Part shown: one piece after another, positions 8,154 to 17,176 of the stretch
How the letters are laid out: every line of letters begins with the position of its first letter
Numbering within the stretch: the stretch's first letter is position 1
Assembly (NCBI RefSeq): GCF_014302995.1
Contig: NZ_CP060295.1
Coordinates: 4,765,501 to 4,829,500 of the forward strand
DNA: 64,000 nt
From: Variovorax sp. PAMC26660
GTDB taxonomy: Bacteria; Pseudomonadota; Gammaproteobacteria; Burkholderiales; Burkholderiaceae_C
Reading direction: 5' to 3'
Position numbers and translations under genes: made by a program
The notes under the pieces: generated by a model
The model's input: only the letters and a program-made list of their open reading frames with translations
The model's database searches: none
What the model was told of the DNA's origin: nothing

Positions 8154-9575
8154 TCAGCCGATGACTTCGGGCCAGTCGGTGTGGAAGAACTGGCCTTCGG
8201 GCTTGTCGATGCGCTCGTACGTATGGGCGCCGAAGAAGTCGCGCTGCGCCTGCAGCAGGTTCGCCGGCAGCCGTTCCGTGCGGTAGCTGTCGTAGTAGGC
8301 CAGCGAGGCGCTGAACGCCGGCACCGGAATGCCGTTGCTCACCGCCAGCGACACCACTTCGCGCCAGCTTTGCTGCGTGCGGTTGAGCAGGTCCTTGAAG
8401 AAAGGGTCGAGCATCAGGTTGCCCAGTGCCGGATCGGTGCGGAAGGCGTCGGTGATGCGGTTCAGGAAGCGCGCGCGGATGATGCAGCCGCCGCGCCAGA
8501 TCGACGCGATGCCGCCCAGGTCGAGGCCCCAGCTCTTCTTGTCGCCCATCGTCTTGATGAGGTCGAAGCCCTGCGTGTAGCTGATGACCTTCGAGGCATA
8601 GAGCGCGTCATGCACCTTGGCCACCAGCGCCTTCTTGTCGAGCGACAGTTCGATCTTCGGCCCCTGCAGCACCTTGCTGGCGGCCACGCGCTGCTTCTTT
8701 TGCGACGAGAGCACACGCGCCTCGACGGCGGCGTTGATGGTGCTGATGACCACCGCGTTCTCGGCCGCGTTGATCAGCGTCCACTGGCCCGTGCCCTTCT
8801 GGCCGGCCTTGTCGAGAATCAGGTCGACGATCGGCTTGCCCGTTTCCGGGTCTTTCTGTTCCAGCGCCTTGGCGGTGATCTGGATCAGGTAGCTCTGCAG
8901 CTCGCCGTCGTTCCATTCGTTGAAGATCGTGGCCATTTCGTCGGTCGTGAAGCCGGCCGCCTTGAACAGGCTGTAGGCCTCGCAGATGAGCTGCATGTCG
9001 CCGTACTCGATGCCGTTGTGCACCATCTTCACGTAGTGGCCCGCGCCGCCGGGGCCGATGTGAATGACGCAGGGCTGGCCGTCGACCTTGGCTGCGATGC
9101 TCTCGAAGATCGGCTTCATCACTTCCCAGGTCGACAGCGGGCCGCCCGGCATGATCGACGGGCCCTTGCGCGCGCCTTCTTCGCCGCCCGAGACGCCCGC
9201 GCCGATGAAGCGCAGGCCTTTGCTCGACAGGTAGGCGTCGCGGCGCTCGGTGTCGGTGTAGAGGCTGTTGCCGCCATCGATGACGATGTCGTCCTTGTCG
9301 AGCAGCGGAATGAGCTGCTCGATCACCTGATCGACCGGTGCGCCGGCCTTGACCATGATCTGGATCTTGCGGGGCTTGGCCAGGCTCTGCACGAACTCTT
9401 CGAGCGTCTTGGCGCCGACCAGCTTCTTGCCGGGGTTCGCGGCAACGAAGGCCTCGGTGGTGGCTTCGGTGCGGTTGTACACGCTGACCTGGAAGCCACG
9501 GCTTTCCACGTTCAGCACGAGGTTCTGGCCCATCACGGCCAGGCCGATCAGTCCGAAATCGCTTTTGTTGCTCAT
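8154..9575 (-). CDS. gnd: 6-phosphogluconate dehydrogenase, decarboxylating
   Basis: A 473-residue pentose-phosphate-pathway enzyme converting 6-phosphogluconate to ribulose 5-phosphate with NADP+ reduction. Visible are the N-terminal nucleotide-binding motif GLAVMGQNL, the family signature GVSGGEEGARKGPSIMPGG, and HNGIEYGDMQLICEAY, which carries the catalytic lysine-region neighbours and substrate contacts. The C-terminal YDSYR...FGAHTYERID stretch is typical of the long, dimeric form. The ATG at 9575 (MSNKSDFGLIGLAVMG) was preferred over upstream in-frame codons. It is transcribed divergently from an AraC-type regulator, which could control it. Confidence 0.97.
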   Translation of the reverse strand: MSNKSDFGLIGLAVMGQNLVLNVESRGFQVSVYNRTEATTEAFVAANPGKKLVGAKTLEEFVQSLAKPRKIQIMVKAGAPVDQVIEQLIPLLDKDDIVIDGGNSLYTDTERRDAYLSSKGLRFIGAGVSGGEEGARKGPSIMPGGPLSTWEVMKPIFESIAAKVDGQPCVIHIGPGGAGHYVKMVHNGIEYGDMQLICEAYSLFKAAGFTTDEMATIFNEWNDGELQSYLIQITAKALEQKDPETGKPIVDLILDKAGQKGTGQWTLINAAENAVVISTINAAVEARVLSSQKKQRVAASKVLQGPKIELSLDKKALVAKVHDALYASKVISYTQGFDLIKTMGDKKSWGLDLGGIASIWRGGCIIRARFLNRITDAFRTDPALGNLMLDPFFKDLLNRTQQSWREVVSLAVSNGIPVPAFSASLAYYDSYRTERLPANLLQAQRDFFGAHTYERIDKPEGQFFHTDWPEVIG

Positions 9576-9705
9576 GGCCCTTCTTTCGTATGCGGTGGGA
9601 GACGGTTGGAGATGGCGGTCATTGTGCCGGGGGCTGCGCCCGGCTGGCGTGGGAGGGCGCCTATACCCGCTTGGCAAATGCGCCCGGGCTGGCTATCTTG
9701 GCGGC

Positions 9706-10671
9706 ATGAGCGCCATCGCCCCCGCAGCCACCCCGATCCACACCTGGTCGACCGATGCCGTGTCGCCCTCGAAGCGGTTGGACTATTGGGTGGGCGCGGT
9801 CTGCGAAGGGTTTCTGGAGATGGACGTGACCAGCCCGGCGGCAGGGGATTTCGGCGCGACGCTGGTGTCGGCGCCGCTCGGACCCCTCGTCGTCAATCAG
9901 GTGCGCGGCAGCGCGCAGGACGTCTACCGCACGCGCCGGGCCATTGCCCAGAGCCGCCACAACTATTTCTACCTGCTGTGCAAGACCGATTCGGCCTGGG
10001 TCACCGTGCAGGACGGCCGCGCCGCACGGCTGCTGCCGGGCGACGCGGTGCTGGTCGATTCGCGCCGCCTCTATGAATTTCATCTGCTGCAGTCGGCCGA
10101 CACCATTTCGCTCGAACTGCCGACCGCCTGGGTCGATGCCTGGCTGCCCGACGCCGGCGACCAGGTGGCGCGCCGCATCGACGGGCAGGCGGGCTGGGGC
10201 GGCGTACTCAGCAGCTTCGTTCGCCAGTTGACGCCAACGCTGGCTGCGAACCCGCCGCTGCCGGCCGAACTGCTGGGCGATCAGCTTGGCGGCCTGCTGG
10301 CACTGGCCATGGGGCATGGCCCTGCGCAGTCGGTGGACGAGGGGCGTGCCGCGCTGCGGCGGCACGTGCTGGAAGCCACGCGCGAGCGCCATGCCGAGCC
10401 CGGCCTCACGGCCGCCAGCGTGGCGCGCGGGCTGGGCATTTCGGAGCGCAGCCTGCACCGCTGCCTGGGCGAGGGCGCCACCACCTTCGCGACCGCGCTG
10501 ACCGGCTTTCGCATGCAGGTGGCGCAGCGCATGCTGGGCAATGCGCGCTTCGACCGCCTGAGCATCGCGGAGATCGGGTTTCGCGTCGGCCTGGCCGATG
10601 CATCGCACTTCGTTCGCCAGTGCCGCCGGCATCTGGGCAGCACGCCCGGTGAATTGCGCCGCCGCCGTTGA
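9706..10671 (+). CDS. AraC-family transcriptional regulator
   Basis: A 321-residue regulator. The N-terminal half resembles the AraC_binding_2 ligand domain found in FeaR-like proteins (LDYWVGAVCEGFLEMDVTS; later GDAVLVDSRRLYEFH). The C-terminal 110 residues are an AraC/XylS double helix-turn-helix: LTAASVARGLGISERSLHRC and LSIAEIGFRVGLADASHFVRQCRRHLGSTPGELR. The ATG at 9706 gives the expected family length; an earlier in-frame opening runs antisense into gnd and is not credible. The 130-bp divergent spacer with gnd suggests control of itself or of the gnd operon. Effector unknown. Confidence 0.9.
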   Translation: MSAIAPAATPIHTWSTDAVSPSKRLDYWVGAVCEGFLEMDVTSPAAGDFGATLVSAPLGPLVVNQVRGSAQDVYRTRRAIAQSRHNYFYLLCKTDSAWVTVQDGRAARLLPGDAVLVDSRRLYEFHLLQSADTISLELPTAWVDAWLPDAGDQVARRIDGQAGWGGVLSSFVRQLTPTLAANPPLPAELLGDQLGGLLALAMGHGPAQSVDEGRAALRRHVLEATRERHAEPGLTAASVARGLGISERSLHRCLGEGATTFATALTGFRMQVAQRMLGNARFDRLSIAEIGFRVGLADASHFVRQCRRHLGSTPGELRRRR

Positions 10672-10689
10672 CGCCGCGCAACCCCGCGC

Positions 10690-11409
10690 TCAGATGCTGC
10701 GCAGGTTCACCCGCTGCGACAGCGCTTGCGCACTCTCGCGCCGCTCGCTGTACCGGTCGACCAGATGGTCCGCGCAATCGCGTGTGAGCAGCGTGAACTT
10801 GATCAGCTCTTCCATCACGTCCACCACGCGCTCGTAGTACGGCGAAGGCTTCATCCGGCCGTCGTCGTCGAATTCGAGGAAAGCCTTGGCCACCGACGAC
10901 TGGTTGGGGATGGTGAGCATGCGCATCCAGCGTCCGAGCACGCGCAACTGGTTCACCGCGTTGAAGGACTGCGAGCCGCCCGACACCTCCATGACCGCGA
11001 GCGTCTTGCCCTGCGTGGGCCGCACCGAGCCGACGGCCAGCGGTATCCAGTCGATCTGCGCCTTCATGAGCCCGGTCATCGCGCCGTGGCGTTCGGGCGA
11101 TGTCCACACCATGCCCTCGGCCCATTGCGCGAGTTCGCGCAGTTCCTGCACCTTCGGATGGTCGTCGGGTGCGCCGTCCGGCAGCGGAAGGCCGTGGGGG
11201 TTGTAGATGCGCGGCTCGGCGCCCATGGCCTGCAGCAGGCGCGCAGCCTCTTCGGTCAGCAGGCGGCTGTAGGAGCGCTCGCGCAGCGATCCGTAGAGCA
11301 GCAGGATGCGCGGGGCGTGGGTGGCGCGCTGCGCGGGCAGCAAGCGTTGCAGATCCGGCTTGTGGAACGCGTCGGCATCGAGGTTGAGCAGCTCAGGGCT
11401 TGGCGACAC
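10690..11409 (-). CDS. arsH: ArsH, NADPH-dependent FMN reductase / organoarsenical oxidase
   Basis: A 239-residue flavoprotein of the ArsH family, which oxidises trivalent organoarsenicals and reduces flavin or metals with NADPH. The flavin phosphate-binding loop [19 protein letters not shown] and the [20 protein letters not shown] and [24 protein letters not shown] segments are diagnostic. The GTG at 11409 was chosen: it overlaps the arsC stop by 17 bp and has a weak AAAGGG-like site upstream, whereas the ATG at 11460 would overlap arsC by 68 bp and has no ribosome-binding site. Last gene of the arsenic operon. Confidence 0.92.
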   Translation of the reverse strand: MSPSPELLNLDADAFHKPDLQRLLPAQRATHAPRILLLYGSLRERSYSRLLTEEAARLLQAMGAEPRIYNPHGLPLPDGAPDDHPKVQELRELAQWAEGMVWTSPERHGAMTGLMKAQIDWIPLAVGSVRPTQGKTLAVMEVSGGSQSFNAVNQLRVLGRWMRMLTIPNQSSVAKAFLEFDDDGRMKPSPYYERVVDVMEELIKFTLLTRDCADHLVDRYSERRESAQALSQRVNLRSI

Positions 11410-11824
11410 GCTGGCCCTTTGCGTCGATGACCAACTCGCCGTCTTCCTTCGCGAAGGCACCGCGCTGCGGACGCGGCAGGATGTCGAGCACCGCCTCGGA
11501 AGGTCGGCAAAGGCGCGTGGCGATCGGCGTCACCACGATGGGCCGGTTGATGAGGATCGGGTGCTGCAGCATGAAGTCGATCAACTGGTCGTCGCTCCAT
11601 TTCGGATCGTCCAGGCCCAGTTCGTCGTACGGCGTGCCCTTGCGGCGCAGCACGTCGCGCACCGGCATCGCCATCGCGGCAATCAGGCGCTGCAGCGTGG
11701 CGCGGTCCGGCGGGTGCTTCAGGTACTCGATGACCTCGGGCTCGTCGCCCGTGTTGCGGATCAATGCAAGCACGTTCCTCGACGTGCCGCAGGCTGGGTT
11801 GTGATAGATCGTGATGTCGTTCAT
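11393..11824 (-). CDS. arsC: Arsenate reductase, glutaredoxin-dependent type
   Basis: A 143-residue ArsC of the thioredoxin-fold family that uses glutathione and glutaredoxin to reduce arsenate to arsenite. The active-site Cys12 lies in [10 protein letters not shown], as in the E. coli plasmid R773 enzyme, and the later [13 protein letters not shown] segment includes the conserved arginine plus the RPIVVTP stretch. It lies between the pump and arsH, about 30 bp downstream of the pump gene. Arsenite made here would be exported by the upstream pump. Confidence 0.95.
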   Translation of the reverse strand: MNDITIYHNPACGTSRNVLALIRNTGDEPEVIEYLKHPPDRATLQRLIAAMAMPVRDVLRRKGTPYDELGLDDPKWSDDQLIDFMLQHPILINRPIVVTPIATRLCRPSEAVLDILPRPQRGAFAKEDGELVIDAKGQRVAKP

Positions 11825-11853
11825 GGGAGTGAAGTCTTTGATGGGGTGATGTG

Positions 11854-13140
11854 TCAGCCGAGGCTCAGCCGCAGCGCCAGTGCTGCCAGCGTGACCAGCA
11901 GCACCGGCACCGTCAGCACGACGCCGACCTTGAAGTAATAGCCCCAGCCGATGGTGGTGCCCTTCTTCGCGAGCACATGGAGCCACAGCAGCGTGGCCAG
12001 GCTGCCGATGGGCGTGATCTTCGGGCCCAGGTCGCAGCCAATCACGTTGGCGTAGACCATGGCCTCTTTCACGATACCGCTCGCACTCGATGCGTCGATG
12101 GACAGCGCACCGATGAGCACGGTCGGCATGTTGTTCATGACGGACGAGAGCAGGGCCGCGAGCACTCCGGTGCCCAGCGCCGCGCTCCACACCCCGCCCT
12201 GGGCGAACACATCGAGCAGCGAGGCGATGTGGCCGGTCAGCCCGGCATTGCGCAGCCCGTAGACCACGAGGTACATGCCCAGCGAGAAGACGACGATTTG
12301 CCAGGGGGCCTCGCGCAGCACCTTGCGTGTGTCGATCGCGTGGCCGCGCGCCGCCACCGCGAATAGCACCACGGCACCGAAGGCGGCCACGGCGCTGACC
12401 GGCACGCCGAGCGGTTCGAGACCGAAGAAGCCAACGAGCAGCAGCACCAGCACGACCCAGCCCGCGCGAAAGGTTGCGATGTCGCGCACGGCGGTGGCGG
12501 GTGCCTTGAGCTGTGCCACGTCGTAGCGCGCGGGAATGCTGCGGCGGAAATAGAGCATCAGCATCGCCAGGCTGGCGAGCACCGCCGCGATGTTCACCGG
12601 GACCATGACCGCCGCGTACTCGCTGAAGCCGATCTTGAAGAAGTCGGCCGACACGATGTTCACCAGGTTGGAGACGATGAGCGGCAGGCTCGCCGTGTCG
12701 GCAATGAAGCCGGCCGCCATCACGAAGGCCAGCGTGGCGGCGGGCGTGAAGCCGAGCGCGACCAGCATCGCCATCACGATGGGCGTGAGGATCAGCGCCG
12801 CCCCATCGTTGGCGAAGAGCGCCGACACCGCCGCGCCCAGCAGCACGATGAACGCGAACAGCAGCCGGCCGCGCCCGCTGCCCCAGCGCGCTACGTGCAA
12901 AGCAGCCCACTCGAAGAAGCCGGCCTCGTCGAGCAGCAGGCTGATGACGATCACGGCGATGAAGGTGGCGGTGGCATTCCACACGATGCCCCAGACGACC
13001 GGTATGTCCGAGAGCTGGACCACGCCCAGCGCCAGCGCAATCAGCGCGCCGAGCGAAGCGCTCCAGCCGATGCCCAGGCCGCGCGGCTGCCAGATGACCA
13101 GCATGAGCGTGAAGACGAAGATCAGGACGGCAGTCAGCAT
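11854..13140 (-). CDS. arsB: Arsenite efflux transporter, ArsB/NhaD ion-transporter family
   Basis: A 428-residue integral membrane protein with about 11-12 hydrophobic segments, matching ArsB in length (about 429). Visible family stretches are [43 protein letters not shown] and the C-terminal [20 protein letters not shown]. It exports As(III)/Sb(III), alone or with an ArsA ATPase; no arsA is nearby. The ATG at 13140 (MLTAVLIF) is used; a longer in-frame opening adds a charged, non-membrane leader and would run towards arsR. The order arsR-arsB-arsC-arsH is a standard chromosomal arsenic operon. Confidence 0.93.
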   Translation of the reverse strand: MLTAVLIFVFTLMLVIWQPRGLGIGWSASLGALIALALGVVQLSDIPVVWGIVWNATATFIAVIVISLLLDEAGFFEWAALHVARWGSGRGRLLFAFIVLLGAAVSALFANDGAALILTPIVMAMLVALGFTPAATLAFVMAAGFIADTASLPLIVSNLVNIVSADFFKIGFSEYAAVMVPVNIAAVLASLAMLMLYFRRSIPARYDVAQLKAPATAVRDIATFRAGWVVLVLLLVGFFGLEPLGVPVSAVAAFGAVVLFAVAARGHAIDTRKVLREAPWQIVVFSLGMYLVVYGLRNAGLTGHIASLLDVFAQGGVWSAALGTGVLAALLSSVMNNMPTVLIGALSIDASSASGIVKEAMVYANVIGCDLGPKITPIGSLATLLWLHVLAKKGTTIGWGYYFKVGVVLTVPVLLVTLAALALRLSLG

Positions 13141-13165
13141 GTCGGCGAGCGCAGGTGTTGGGGCT

Positions 13166-13489
13166 TCAGCAGCCGCAGGCCGCCGCGCCGTCGGCAAGGC
13201 AGGGCTCGCCCTGGCAACAGTTTTTCGTGAGGTAGCCGAGCAGGGCGTTCATGCGATCGAAGGCCGCGCGGTAGATCAGGTTGCGGCCCTGCCGCTCCTG
13301 CGAGATCAGCCCCGAATTCGTCAGCTCCTTGAGATGGAAGGACAGGCCCGTGGCGGGCACGCCGAGCGCTTCGGTCAGCGCACCTGGCGTCAGGCCCTCG
13401 GGCCCGGCCACCACCAGCGTACGAAACACCCGCAGGCGAACGGGCTGCGCCAAAGCAGCCAAGGATCGGACGACATCGTTTTCTTCCAT
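13166..13489 (-). CDS. arsR: ArsR/SmtB-family arsenic-responsive repressor
   Basis: A 107-residue winged-helix repressor. The recognition region [30 protein letters not shown] and the wing [12 protein letters not shown] are clear. There is no ELCVCDL-type Cys pair in the recognition helix (the R773 site). Instead, cysteines cluster at the C-terminus: CCQ-GEPC and CGC, which fits the alternative C-terminal As(III) sites reported for other ArsR proteins (for example from Acidithiobacillus and Corynebacterium). First gene of the operon; its own promoter carries a palindrome described separately. Confidence 0.94.
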   Translation of the reverse strand: MEENDVVRSLAALAQPVRLRVFRTLVVAGPEGLTPGALTEALGVPATGLSFHLKELTNSGLISQERQGRNLIYRAAFDRMNALLGYLTKNCCQGEPCLADGAAACGC

Positions 13490-13491
13490 AT

Positions 13492-13507
13492 TTCAAGTAT
13501 CGTTGAA
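13492..13507. promoter_or_regulatory. Probable ArsR operator
   Basis: The perfect inverted repeat TTCAA-N6-TTGAA sits 3 bp upstream of the arsR start codon; a third TTGAA follows at 13511-13515. The AT-rich, Leu/Phe-codon-free context differs from surrounding coding DNA. Inverted repeats of this kind are the usual binding sites of ArsR-type repressors, and its position would block transcription of the whole arsenic operon. Confidence 0.7.
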
Positions 13508-13627
13508 TTATTGAATGAAGGCAAAGGGCCGGGCGCGAAACGGCCATCGGGTTGGCAGGCAGCGGCCATCGGCACCGCCATGCCTTTCCTACAGTGGTGC
13601 TCCTTCACCTACCAGAAGGAGACACCC

Positions 13628-14356
13628 ATGTCCGACACCTATGTTCTCGTCCACGGCGCCTGGCACACCGGCGCCGAAATCGAAGCCGTGGCCGATGGCC
13701 TGCGCGACGCCGGCCACACCGTGCATTGCCCTACGCTCGCGGGCAACCGCGCCGGCGACGACCGCGCGCACACCAGCCTCGGCGACGCGATCGACTCCGC
13801 CGTGCGCTACATCGAGGAGAAAGACCTCACGCAGGTCCGCCTCGCAGGCCACAGCTACGGTGGCATGGTGATCTCGGGCGTGGCCGACCGCATCGCGCAG
13901 CGGCTGCGGCGGCTGGTCTACATCAATGCCTTCGTGCCGCTCGACGGCGAATCGCTCAACGACATGGTGCCGCCGCACTACGTGACGATGTTCGATGCCA
14001 TCGCCGCAGCCAATGGCAACGCGGTGATGCTGCCCTTCGAGATCTGGCGCGAGGCCTTCATCAACGACGCCGACCTCGCGCTCGCGCAAGCCGCCTACGA
14101 GAAGCTGAACCCGCATCCGTACCGCACCTTCACCGACAAGATCAGGCTGCAGAAGCCGCTGGCGGAGTTGGCACTGGGCAAGTCCTACGTCAACTGCCAG
14201 CAAGACACCGCGCTGCCGCACAGCCTGCCGTGGCATCCGCGCCTGTCGGAGCGGCTGGGGCTGTTCAGGTTGGTGGAATGCCCCGGCAGCCACGAGATGT
14301 TCTTCTCGAATCCGCAGCGGCTGGCGCAGGCCATCGGGGAGGCGGGCCGGGACTGA
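13628..14356 (+). CDS. Alpha/beta-hydrolase, MeSA-esterase/HNL-like
   Basis: A 242-residue soluble alpha/beta hydrolase. It opens with the oxyanion strand YVLVHGAWHTG, has the nucleophile elbow GHSYGG (Ser around residue 79) and a late His in CPGSHEMFFSNPQRLA. The compact fold without a long lid resembles small esterases of the plant methylesterase/hydroxynitrile lyase type found in many proteobacteria. The ATG at 13628 is preceded by AAGGAG at a good distance, which settles the start. It is divergent from arsR with a 138-bp spacer and has no functional link to it. Substrate unknown. Confidence 0.85.
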   Translation: MSDTYVLVHGAWHTGAEIEAVADGLRDAGHTVHCPTLAGNRAGDDRAHTSLGDAIDSAVRYIEEKDLTQVRLAGHSYGGMVISGVADRIAQRLRRLVYINAFVPLDGESLNDMVPPHYVTMFDAIAAANGNAVMLPFEIWREAFINDADLALAQAAYEKLNPHPYRTFTDKIRLQKPLAELALGKSYVNCQQDTALPHSLPWHPRLSERLGLFRLVECPGSHEMFFSNPQRLAQAIGEAGRD

Positions 14357-14384
14357 CGACGCTTGCGCACCGGCGGTTTCTTCG

Positions 14385-14938
14385 TCACCGTACAGCATCT
14401 AATGTTTTCGAGAAACGGGCTCTTTCCCCAAGTGGAAAGCACTCGGCAACGATCTTCGTTACTTGCGTGGTCGAGTGAATGGCCGTTGCGCATTCCAGGG
14501 GGAATCCTTGTGCTGTGCCTTGAGCAGCGTATTCAACTTGCTCATACGCAATCACCCAGTGTTTATATCTGCGCGCCTTTGGAGTCGGATAACGCTTGGC
14601 TATTTGGTCAACAAACGGAGGAGGAAGCAAGCTAGTTTGCACTTGGACGGCGTTGGCCCCGGCCTTGATCCCTGCTACTGCCGTGACGGATTCGGCTTTC
14701 TTTCCTAGTGCAATCGCCGCCTCGCGCCGGTCGAACTCGCTAGCGTAGGGCGATGCTGGTTTCGGACTTGAGTACCGCTCGATCGTTACTGAGCGAGAAA
14801 TTTCACAAGCAGTCCGACTAAGCCCATCGATCAAGGCAGGAGGAGGAGTCGAGCACCCCGGAAGATTCGAATCGGCACTGGCTGCACGCATCAAAAAAAA
14901 AGCGACAAGCAAAGCAATACCTTGTCAGACCGCATCAT
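14385..14938 (-). pseudogene. Small exported protein interrupted by a frameshift at a T9 run
   Basis: Not a recognised family. A good ribosome-binding site (GGAG, 8 nt before ATG at 14938) starts the peptide MMRSDKVLLCLSLFF, which hits TGA just after a run of nine T (14893-14901). One extra T would join it to the next frame, giving LMRAASA-DSN: a textbook signal peptide with an ASA cleavage site, followed by about 160 residues with Cys pairs but no known domain (ends ARFSKTLDAVR). So the sequence as given encodes a split protein. It could be phase variation by slippage, programmed slippage, decay or a base-calling error. Base composition is lower in G+C than its neighbours, suggesting acquisition. 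Confidence 0.6.
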
Positions 14939-15171
14939 TCAAACGACTCCAAATGCTGGTGAACACAGTTTGCCTCTCGGTGGCATGCAGAGGGACTGCA
15001 TCAGCGGACAAACACGGAAAGAGTGCGGAGTAGTTTGCAGAGCCCGCTGCTTTGCGCAGTTGGCGACCGGAGCTACAAAGAGCGGAGCTGAGGGCGCAAT
15101 CCGGGCCTCAAGTTGCAATTGCCTAACAGGCTACCGCGGCAGCGCCAGCCTCCACTCCACCAGAGGAAGGG

Positions 15172-15783
15172 TCAGGTGCCGGGAAACAGCGCGTCGAAGA
15201 CGCGGATCGACGCGTAGGCGTCGTTTGCCGCATAGCGGATCTGCGCTTCGGTCAGTTGCTTGTTGGCCCAGTTCGAGGTCGTCGCCTTGCGCGACTTCAC
15301 GAAGCGGCGGTTGAACACCAGTGCCACCGCCGCCTTCACGCCCACCGACTTGCGGTAGCCACGATGGCGGAATTCGGTGTCGATGTCGAACACCGCCTGC
15401 GGCTCGATCTGCAGCTTGTTGCGGATCAGCGTGAGGTCGCCTGACAGGCCGAAGCCCACCTTGCGCAGTTCGGTCGACGCGATCAGCTCGGCCACCAACG
15501 GGTTGCATTCGGTGCGATGCAACTGGAACAGCCAGGCCGTGTCGCGTGTAGAGAATTGCACCACGTGCGGGCCGCCGGAGACTTCGTTCTTGGCGAAGGT
15601 GGGCTTGGATTCGGTGTCGAAGCCGGCCACGCGCGCGGCCAGCAGCGTGTCGGCGGCGCGTTCGGCTTCTTGCAATGTGGCAACGACAACGATGTTCTTC
15701 AGGCCGAGGCCGTCGAAGGGTTCGAGCAGTGCGATCTGTTCGCGCTCGGGCAATGGGGGCAGCGCGGAGTTGTTGTCGCTCAC
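15172..15783 (-). CDS. RNase D-like 3'-5' exonuclease
   Basis: A 203-residue DEDDy exonuclease domain protein. Exo I is GFDTESKP (Asp and Glu), Exo II is GFGLSGDLTLIRN and Exo III is YAANDAYASIRVFDAL (Tyr and Asp), so all metal ligands are present. It has only the nuclease domain, without the HRDC domains of true RNase D; such short forms act on RNA or DNA ends in various species. The GTG at 15783 was chosen because it overlaps the upstream gene's stop in a GTGA arrangement; a longer opening would read antisense-like sequence within that gene. Confidence 0.88.
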   Translation of the reverse strand: MSDNNSALPPLPEREQIALLEPFDGLGLKNIVVVATLQEAERAADTLLAARVAGFDTESKPTFAKNEVSGGPHVVQFSTRDTAWLFQLHRTECNPLVAELIASTELRKVGFGLSGDLTLIRNKLQIEPQAVFDIDTEFRHRGYRKSVGVKAAVALVFNRRFVKSRKATTSNWANKQLTEAQIRYAANDAYASIRVFDALFPGT

Positions 15784-16211
15784 CGGGGAACTGCTTTCTG
15801 GGTCTTCTTCACTGCTGCTTTCTTTGCGGGCGTTTTCCGGGCGGCTGTTTTCTTCGCCGCCGGAGGCTTGGGGGTCTTGATCTTTGGCGGTTGGCCTGAG
15901 CGCAGCGCTGCTTCGTACGCGCGGCGGCCCCACAGGGCGGCTTCTTCGCGGTCCTCGAACAGATCGGCCGGCGCTTGCCGGTACGACATCGGCATCGACT
16001 TGCCCTGGCGCTCGTAGGTGAAGGGCGGCAGGTTCTGCTTGTCGAAGTGCGGGGCGCTTTCGGCATCGGCCTTCAGGTAGAGCGTGTCGCGAATCACCAG
16101 CGCGATCATGCGGCCTTCGTGAAAGATGCCGTGGGCGCCGAACATGCGGCGGGGCTCGATGCGGCCGAAGCGCTCGAAGATTTCGTGCAGGCTCTGGACG
16201 AAGGCGCTCAT
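15780..16211 (-). CDS. TfoX/Sxy N-terminal-domain protein with Lys/Ala-rich tail
   Basis: 143 residues. Residues 1-100 match the TfoX_N domain (FGRIEPRRMFGAHGIFHEGRMIALVIRDTLYLKAD ... FTYERQGKSMPMSYRQAP), known from the competence regulator Sxy/TfoX, but without the C-terminal TfoX domain. The last 35 residues are almost only K, A, P, T (PPAAKKTAARKTPAKKAAVKK), like the tails of histone-H1-like bacterial proteins, suggesting nucleic-acid contact. The stop overlaps the exonuclease start by 4 bp, so the two proteins are translationally coupled. A role in competence is not shown. Confidence 0.85.
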   Translation of the reverse strand: MSAFVQSLHEIFERFGRIEPRRMFGAHGIFHEGRMIALVIRDTLYLKADAESAPHFDKQNLPPFTYERQGKSMPMSYRQAPADLFEDREEAALWGRRAYEAALRSGQPPKIKTPKPPAAKKTAARKTPAKKAAVKKTQKAVPR

Positions 16212-16230
16212 GGTGCGGGCCTCGTGTTGT

Positions 16231-16620
16231 TCATGCGGTGATCTCGATGCGGTTGCCGTCGGGGTCGAGCACGACGCTCTCGTAGTAGCCGTCGCCGGTG
16301 CGGCGCGGGCCATCGAGCAGCGGATAGCCGTCGTTCTTCAAGCGCTGCGTGAGTTCGTCGACGGCAGCGTCGGAACCCACGCCGATGGCCAGGTGCGTCC
16401 AGCCCATGCGTTGCGCGCCGGCTTCGATGGAAACGGGTGAGAGCGTGCTGGTGGTCATGGCCTCGATGCGCGCGCCGTCGCCCAGGCTCAGGAAGCATGA
16501 GGCGAAGCCCTTCGTCGGATTGACGTAGCCCGCGCCGGCCGTGGCGCCGAAATAGTCGACATAGAAACGCTTGCAGCGCTCGAGGTCAGTGGTCCAGAGT
16601 GCGATGTGATCGATGCGCAT
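16231..16620 (-). CDS. VOC-family (glyoxalase/bleomycin resistance-like) protein
   Basis: A 129-residue vicinal-oxygen-chelate domain with the expected beta-alpha-beta-beta-beta repeats. It starts MRIDHIALWTTDLERCKRFYVDYFGA and ends GYYESVVLDPDGNRIEIT, with His5, a mid-chain His in GWTHLAIGVG and the late Glu that usually bind metal. The family includes glyoxalase I, dioxygenases and fosfomycin-type resistance proteins; length and motifs do not separate these. Lies 19 bp upstream of the TfoX-like gene in the same orientation. Confidence 0.85.
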   Translation of the reverse strand: MRIDHIALWTTDLERCKRFYVDYFGATAGAGYVNPTKGFASCFLSLGDGARIEAMTTSTLSPVSIEAGAQRMGWTHLAIGVGSDAAVDELTQRLKNDGYPLLDGPRRTGDGYYESVVLDPDGNRIEITA

Positions 16621-16645
16621 GGGGAAGAAAAATCAGGAAAGTCGC

Positions 16646-17149
16646 TCAGCCTACGCGCCACGGTGGTCGTGAGGGCGACCAATGGTAGGCAATGCGTTCG
16701 CGGCCGCTGGTCGGATGCCGGTCGACCGTGCCGCGCTCCAGGCCATAGCGTTCATAGAAACGCTGGGCCGACGTATTGGTGGTGGCCACATGCAGCCGCC
16801 AGCCGGTGGGAATGCGCACGCAGGCTTCGTCGAGCAAGGCCTTGCCCAGGCCCTGGTTGCGCAGGTGGGGCTCGACAAAGAGCTGGGCCACGTACTCGCG
16901 CCGCTCCAGCAGCACCATGAAGGCGAGCACCTGTCCGTCGCGCTCGGCCAGCACGACCTCGGCTGGAGACACGAATTCGGTTCGCACGCGCTGCAGCCAG
17001 TGCGCGATCGGCTCGATGCTGGCGGCGCCCCGGTTGGCGGAAATCCACGCGCGCCGCCAGATACCGGCCAGTACCATGCTCTCTTCGGTGGAGCCATCGC
17101 GCGACCGCAGGTGAAAGGCTGGGATTTGGGCTGCGGACATGCGTTCCAT
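16646..17149 (-). CDS. GNAT-family N-acetyltransferase
   Basis: 167 residues with a GNAT fold. The acetyl-CoA loop reads VEPHLRNQGLGKALLDEAC (Q/R-x-x-G-x-G/A), followed by the usual NTSAQRFYERYGLERG beta-6 region. An opening ESMVLAGIWRRAWISANRG suggests a substrate cap. It lies 25 bp upstream of the VOC gene on the same strand and probably heads that small operon (GNAT, VOC, TfoX-like, exonuclease). Substrate unknown. Confidence 0.87.
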   Translation of the reverse strand: MERMSAAQIPAFHLRSRDGSTEESMVLAGIWRRAWISANRGAASIEPIAHWLQRVRTEFVSPAEVVLAERDGQVLAFMVLLERREYVAQLFVEPHLRNQGLGKALLDEACVRIPTGWRLHVATTNTSAQRFYERYGLERGTVDRHPTSGRERIAYHWSPSRPPWRVG

Positions 17150-17176
17150 GATACGGCGCGCACCCGCCGTGGTCGA

